Assembly: GCA_910576925.1 (NCBI GenBank)
Contig: CAJTKB010000043.1
Span: 1 to 9,019, forward strand
DNA: 9,019 nucleotides
Direction: 5' to 3'
Origin: an uncultured Bacilli bacterium
GTDB taxonomy: Bacteria > Bacillota_I > Bacilli_A > RF39 > UBA660
Shown: positions 5,842 to 9,019 of the stretch, piece by piece
Numbering within the stretch: position 1 is the first letter of the stretch
How the letters are laid out: the number at the start of each line of letters is the position of its first letter
Notes under the pieces: model-generated
Databases searched by the model: none
Told to the model about the DNA's origin: nothing
The model's input: the letters and a program-made list of their open reading frames with translations, nothing else
Translations under genes and position numbers: made by a program

Positions 5842-6549
5842 TTAGTTATCTACTCCAACCTTTTTGTATGCAATATTAAATAAGATTATACTTGCTATTA
5901 ACCAAATTGAAATTACAGTTAATGGAATACCAACTTTTGATATACTTAAGGTATTTTTTGAAATATTAGTGAAAATCGTCATCATAGCATCTGTTGGTAA
6001 AAATGTTGATATATCTTCTGCTATTTTACTTTTAGTCATTCCAATAAATATTGGTGCCATTAAAATTATCATAAAAGGCATAGATAGAAGTCCTGCAGAC
6101 ATTTGATTTTTTGCTAGTAATCCTACTAATGCGCCAAATAAAATTATTGCAAATGATACAAATAATCCTACTAGTTGGTATATTATAAATTTATCCATAG
6201 AAAATCCTATAATAAAGTACATCAAAATATTATTAAGCAAAACAAACATCATACATATTAGAGCCTTAGCAAATAATATTTCCGATGATTTAACATTATT
6301 AAGCATTAATGTTCTTAAAGTGTTTTTCTCTTTTTCTTCTGCAATAATTGTTCCCATAAGAGCAACAGGTACCATAGATAAATTAAGAAGCATACAAATT
6401 GAAAATGTAAAGTCTTTTGGTAAAGTATCCATATTAGAATATAAAAGTGCGAAAGCTAATGGCATTATTATATAGATAAATACATTAGGATTTTTAGTTA
6501 GGTCTTCTACTCCTAGTTTAAATAATGCTTTAATTTTATATAATCTCAT
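5842..6549 (-). CDS. ABC-2-type transporter permease
   Basis: This 235-residue polytopic membrane protein has six predicted helices (about 23-39, 48-70, 94-116, 122-145, 152-172, 209-229), as in ABC-2-type export permeases. After helix 2 it has the typical EEKEKNTLRTLMLNNVKSSE segment (71-90), the cytosolic coupling region that contacts the ATPase. It would form the membrane pore for the ATPase encoded just upstream, probably as a homodimer. The ATG overlaps the ATPase stop by 4 nt (ATGA), and a GGGAGGG ribosome site lies inside the end of the ATPase gene, so the two are translationally coupled. The substrate cannot be told; the family includes exporters of drugs, peptides and lantibiotics, and exporters for self-protection. 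Confidence 0.88.
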   Translation of the reverse strand: MRLYKIKALFKLGVEDLTKNPNVFIYIIMPLAFALLYSNMDTLPKDFTFSICMLLNLSMVPVALMGTIIAEEKEKNTLRTLMLNNVKSSEILFAKALICMMFVLLNNILMYFIIGFSMDKFIIYQLVGLFVSFAIILFGALVGLLAKNQMSAGLLSMPFMIILMAPIFIGMTKSKIAEDISTFLPTDAMMTIFTNISKNTLSISKVGIPLTVISIWLIASIILFNIAYKKVGVDN

Positions 6550-7361
6550 TTTAAATCCCTCCCTGTCAAACTTAAAAATATTTCTGCTAAATTAGGCTCT
6601 ACTGAATGGATTGATTTTATTTTTCTATTTTTATTTAAAGCTTTAATTATGCTTTCTGAATTCTGGTCAATTGTTACTACTTCATTATTTTCAAAAGTTA
6701 CTTTTACTTTATTAGTCGCATATTTTTGTTTTAAATCATCAGGAGATCCTAATTCAACTATTTCTCCTTTATTAAGGAATGCTACTCTATCACATAAAAG
6801 GTCTGCTTCTTCCATATTATGAGTAGTTAGAAAAATAGTTGTTCCTTTTTCTCTTAATGCAAGCAAAAGATTATGAATTTCCTCTGTTGTTGCTGGATCT
6901 AATGCTGCTGTTGGTTCATCTAAAAATAGTAGTTTAGGTGAATGAATTACTGCGCATGCTAGCAACAAGCGTTGCTTCATTCCTTTTGATAAGTCTTTTA
7001 CTTTTTTATCTTTATCCTCCCATAATTTAACTTTTTTTAAAATTTCTTCTACCTTTTTAACATCTGTTTTAGAAAGTTCTGCAAAAAAACTTAAGTTTCT
7101 ATAAACTGTCAGTCTTTCATATGCTCCACTGTTATCACTTAATATACCTATTTCATCTTTTTTTGTATTTACCTCACAAATTCCACTTTCGGGGATTAAT
7201 TGCTTAGTTAATATTTTTATTGTTGTTGTTTTTCCTGCTCCACTTGGTCCTAAAAAGCCAAATATTTCTTTTTTATTTACTTCAAATGTCAACCTTTTTA
7301 GAATCTTTTTATTTCCAAATGTTATATTTAGGTCCTTTACTTTAATAATATAATCAATCAT
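6546..7361 (-). CDS. ABC-2-type transporter ATP-binding protein
   Basis: This 271-residue cytosolic ATPase powers the exporter with the downstream permease. It has Walker A GPSGAGKT (38-45), the ABC signature LSKGMKQR (124-131), Walker B LLFLDEP (144-150) with catalytic Glu149, a D-loop ALD (153-155) and the switch His181 in LTTHNM. The Q-loop position reads GILSDNSGAYERLTVYRNL, so the usual Gln is replaced by Asp or Asn; this is seen in some ABC-2 exporter ATPases. After residue 212 comes a C-terminal accessory domain of about 60 residues, as in multidrug-type ATPases. The ATG at 7361 has AAAGGAG 9 nt upstream, and a promoter with a consensus -35 lies just before it. Confidence 0.93.
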   Translation of the reverse strand: MIDYIIKVKDLNITFGNKKILKRLTFEVNKKEIFGFLGPSGAGKTTTIKILTKQLIPESGICEVNTKKDEIGILSDNSGAYERLTVYRNLSFFAELSKTDVKKVEEILKKVKLWEDKDKKVKDLSKGMKQRLLLACAVIHSPKLLFLDEPTAALDPATTEEIHNLLLALREKGTTIFLTTHNMEEADLLCDRVAFLNKGEIVELGSPDDLKQKYATNKVKVTFENNEVVTIDQNSESIIKALNKNRKIKSIHSVEPNLAEIFLSLTGRDLK

Positions 7362-7385
7362 AAATTATTTCTCCTTTCAATTAAT

Positions 7386-7416
7386 ACTATAATACTTTTC
7401 CTTAAGGGAATGTCAA
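7386..7416 (-). promoter_or_regulatory. Promoter of the ABC exporter operon, with a dyad in the spacer
   Basis: The minus strand has a perfect TTGACA -35 box (7416-7411). A TATTAT -10 lies 16 nt on (7394-7389), and an alternative TATAGT 19 nt on (7391-7386). The palindrome CCTTAAGG (7400-7407) lies in the middle of the spacer and extends imperfectly to TTTCCTTAAGGGAA. The promoter sits about 25-55 nt before the ATPase start, directly after the preceding gene. A dyad between -35 and -10 suggests control by a bound regulator, but none is encoded in the window. Confidence 0.6.
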
Positions 7417-7423
7417 TATTTTT

Positions 7424-8212
7424 TTATAATTTTTTCTGTACTTTTTCAATTTTTTTGTGTGTACTAGCTTCTTCTTTAAAAATTGTATTTTCCTTTTCAA
7501 TTTCTCTTCCTATTATTTTATTTAAATCTATTACTTCTTCAACACTTATATTTGCTTCTTCGTCACTATATCCCTCAGCCATTCTTACTCTTATTAGAGC
7601 TTCTTTAAATATTTGAAGTGATGGTCTTTGCGAAGTTTTTATTATTTCTAGAGCATTATCTATATTACAGTTTGTTCCAAAAAGCTTTTCTATATCTTCT
7701 ATAGCAAGTTGAAGTTCCTGATAATCATCATCAAAAATGCTTGTTAACGTATCTTCTTCACTTATACTTTTTCTTTTTAAAACGTTTTCTTCTATTTTTC
7801 TGAATAATAATGGAAATCTTTCATTTATAAATACATTTTTATAATCTTTATATGGTATTAGAAAATATTGATAAAGTGACAATCCATCATATTCTTTTAA
7901 TACTATATCGTTTTCTAAGATATCATATCTTATTTTTTTGTTTCCATTTTTATCAAGAACTAATGATAGATTATTTCTTCTACTATCAAAGGTAGCATCA
8001 GTTGCATATACTCCATTAATATTATACTTAGTATCATTTAAATAGCATATGTTTCTGGTATGTCCATAACTTTCTCCTTTATCTATTACTGTAGTGCTAA
8101 TTGTTGTAATTGGAATTTCTAATTCTGTTAATAATTGCTTCAGAAAATTAGAATAACCTACACATACAATATATCCTTCTCTTATGATGTCTGGAATATG
8201 TCTACCACGCAC
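7424..8212 (-). pseudogene. Transglutaminase-like protein, probably 5'-truncated
   Basis: The frame encodes a transglutaminase-like cysteine-protease core. The catalytic triad is visible as Cys17 in GYIVCVGYSNFLKQLLTELE (13-32), His51 in YGHTRNICYLND (49-60), and Asp72 in GVYATDATFDS (67-77). A helical, charged C-terminal region (about 135-262) follows. Only 16 residues precede the catalytic Cys, where this fold normally has several helices. The nominal GTG start at 8212 has no ribosome site, the frame upstream is blocked by a TAA at 8243-8245, and the upstream bases do not encode the missing part in any frame. I read it as a gene that lost its 5' end. Intact relatives act as proteases, transglutaminases or hydrolases, often on peptides or the cell surface. 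No signal peptide remains. Confidence 0.65.
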
Positions 8213-8268
8213 ATAATAGCACCAACTAAATTTGCAATAGATTTAATACATTTTAGAAATTAAAAAAT

Positions 8269-8298
8269 CAGGATATTAATTTACAGGATATTAATTTA
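8269..8298. repeat. Perfect 15-bp tandem duplication
   Basis: CAGGATATTAATTTA occurs twice back to back (8269-8283 and 8284-8298) without a mismatch. It lies between the truncated transglutaminase-like gene and the acetyltransferase gene. The junction of the two copies creates the -35-like TTTACA of the acetyltransferase promoter. Confidence 0.95.
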
Positions 8299-8309
8299 TA
8301 TGATATAAT
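8280..8309 (+). promoter_or_regulatory. Promoter of the GNAT acetyltransferase gene
   Basis: A TATAAT -10 box at 8304-8309 is preceded by TTTACA at 8280-8285 with an 18-nt spacer. Transcription would begin about 30 nt before the ATG. The -35 hexamer spans the junction of the 15-bp tandem repeat. Confidence 0.65.
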
Positions 8310-8344
8310 GGTTTATAGAATTATTATATGAGGAGGAGAAAAAT

Positions 8345-8845
8345 ATGAATTTAGTTATAAAAGAAGAAAATTATAATAATATAGCATTCCAAACCTTATG
8401 CCAAAAATTAGATGATTTTCAAAATGAACTTTATCCAGAAAGAACTAAATTAAAACTTAGTGCCTTAGACGGTTTAGAGAAATTGGAAAAGATATATGTT
8501 ATTTATAATGAAAATGAGGCCATAGCTTGTGGGGGTATAAAACCATTAAATAATGAAGTTGCAGAATTAGCAAGAATGTATACAAGCTCTAGCTATCGAG
8601 GACAAGGTCTTGCAAAAATAATTATTGAAAGAATTATTGAATATGCTAAAGAAAAAGGATATAAAAAAATAATATTAGATACATGGAAAAAAAGTGAATC
8701 AGCAAAAAGACTTTACATGTCTTTGGGATTTAAAGAAACAATTCCCTTTGATACTAATGCATTTAAAAATTCCTTTTCTACAAATGATGAAAATATTCAA
8801 AAACAAATACAAAACAATCTGGTATTTATGGAACTGGATATTTAG
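8345..8845 (+). CDS. GNAT-family N-acetyltransferase
   Basis: This 166-residue enzyme should transfer an acetyl group from acetyl-CoA to an amine; the acceptor is unknown. The acetyl-CoA-binding motif A is clear: strand ELARMYTSSSYR (74-85), pyrophosphate loop RGQGLA (85-90), then helix KIIIERIIEYAKEKGY. Motif B follows as ILDTWKKSESAKRLYMSLGF (110-129), with the Tyr124 and 'LGF' typical of the fold. It is a stand-alone single-domain protein of normal size. The ATG has an excellent AGGAGGAG site (8331-8338) 6 nt upstream. It is the only plus-strand gene in the window, divergent from the truncated transglutaminase-like gene, and has its own promoter and downstream hairpins. Confidence 0.9.
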   Translation: MNLVIKEENYNNIAFQTLCQKLDDFQNELYPERTKLKLSALDGLEKLEKIYVIYNENEAIACGGIKPLNNEVAELARMYTSSSYRGQGLAKIIIERIIEYAKEKGYKKIILDTWKKSESAKRLYMSLGFKETIPFDTNAFKNSFSTNDENIQKQIQNNLVFMELDI

Positions 8846-8886
8846 AAGCTACTTATTTTATTAAGTTATACTAATACTTTAGTCAA

Positions 8887-8915
8887 GTTATAGTAACACA
8901 CTACTAAGTTGTCAA
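8887..8915 (-). promoter_or_regulatory. Near-consensus minus-strand promoter facing into the acetyltransferase gene
   Basis: On the minus strand TTGACA (8915-8910) is followed after exactly 17 nt by TATAAC (8892-8887). It overlaps the first hairpin behind the acetyltransferase gene. No gene start follows on this strand; a transcript would run antisense to the acetyltransferase. It could be a relic of a lost gene or drive an antisense RNA. Confidence 0.5.
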
Positions 8916-8930
8916 AAACAACTTAGTTTT
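8903..8930 (+). terminator. Hairpin behind the acetyltransferase gene, possible terminator
   Basis: A perfect 10-bp stem (ACTAAGTTGT at 8903-8912, complement at 8918-8927) with a CAAAA loop. Only four T residues follow (8927-8930), one of them in the stem, so termination may be weak. The stem symmetry makes it usable from either strand; on the minus strand the following run is poor. Confidence 0.6.
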
Positions 8931-8966
8931 GTGCCAAAGGAAATACTTTGGAATCTTATAAAATGG

Positions 8967-9010
8967 GGCTGTAATGAAATGAAATAATTTCATGCAGTCT
9001 TTTTCTTTTG
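8967..9010 (+). terminator. Strong Rho-independent terminator
   Basis: A 13-bp stem with one bulged A and two G-T pairs (8967-8980 with 8987-8999) encloses the loop GAAATA. It is followed by T-rich sequence from 9000 (TTTTTCTTTT). It probably ends transcripts from the acetyltransferase gene. A small 6-bp hairpin (CCAAAG at 8934-8939, CTTTGG at 8946-8951, loop GAAATA) lies between this and the previous hairpin. Confidence 0.8.
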
Positions 9011-9019
9011 ATTTTTTTG

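Noticed and set aside
5864..6106. Plus-strand frame of 80 codons
   Set aside because: It is antisense to the permease gene; membrane-protein genes often give such complementary frames.
7410..7616. Plus-strand hydrophobic frame of 68 codons
   Set aside because: It is antisense to the transglutaminase-like gene and the exporter promoter; its hydrophobicity comes from complementing Lys/Glu-rich codons.
1..9019. CRISPR arrays, tRNA or rRNA genes, transposases
   Set aside because: I saw no spaced repeat array, cloverleaf-like GC-richer segment, or transposase-like protein on either strand.

Overview
This is a very AT-rich window. Codon use favours ATA, AGA and TTA, Shine-Dalgarno sites are strong (AGGAGG-like), TAA stops dominate, and there are two clear Rho-independent terminators. 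It looks like chromosomal DNA of a low-GC Bacillota (Clostridia or a related anaerobe). I cannot name the genus from the sequence. TGA is not needed as a sense codon in any of the genes.

Layout: every gene is on the minus strand except one acetyltransferase at the right end. From left to right in coordinates, which is last to first in minus-strand transcription: (a) 1-234, the N-terminus of a membrane protein of the glycerophosphodiester phosphodiesterase membrane-domain type, cut by the window edge; (b) 317-955, a CmpB-like multi-pass membrane protein; (c) 1062-2154, a coupled DNA-alkylation repair pair, ogt then tag; (d) 2272-5187, a tightly packed five-gene operon of unknown function (DUF4241-like protein, two soluble or small proteins, two membrane-anchored proteins), closed by a hairpin terminator; (e) 5214-5728, a frameshifted gene for a membrane-anchored secreted protein, whose second half has no start of its own; (f) 5842-7361, a two-gene ABC-2-type exporter with a recognisable promoter; (g) 7424-8212, a transglutaminase-like protein that keeps its Cys-His-Asp triad but has lost its N-terminus and its ribosome binding site; (h) 8345-8845, a plus-strand GNAT acetyltransferase with its own promoter, followed by three successive hairpins.

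Functionally, ogt/tag forms an obvious unit: direct reversal of O6-alkylguanine and excision of 3-methyladenine. The ABC pair is a self-contained exporter of unknown substrate. The DUF4241 operon is the part with most potential for new biology: its genes overlap or nearly touch, none has a known function that I recognise, and the products divide into cytosolic and envelope components. The right half shows signs of decay or rearrangement: a 1-nt frameshift, a 5'-truncated gene, a perfect 15-bp tandem duplication, and a near-consensus promoter pointing antisense into the acetyltransferase gene.
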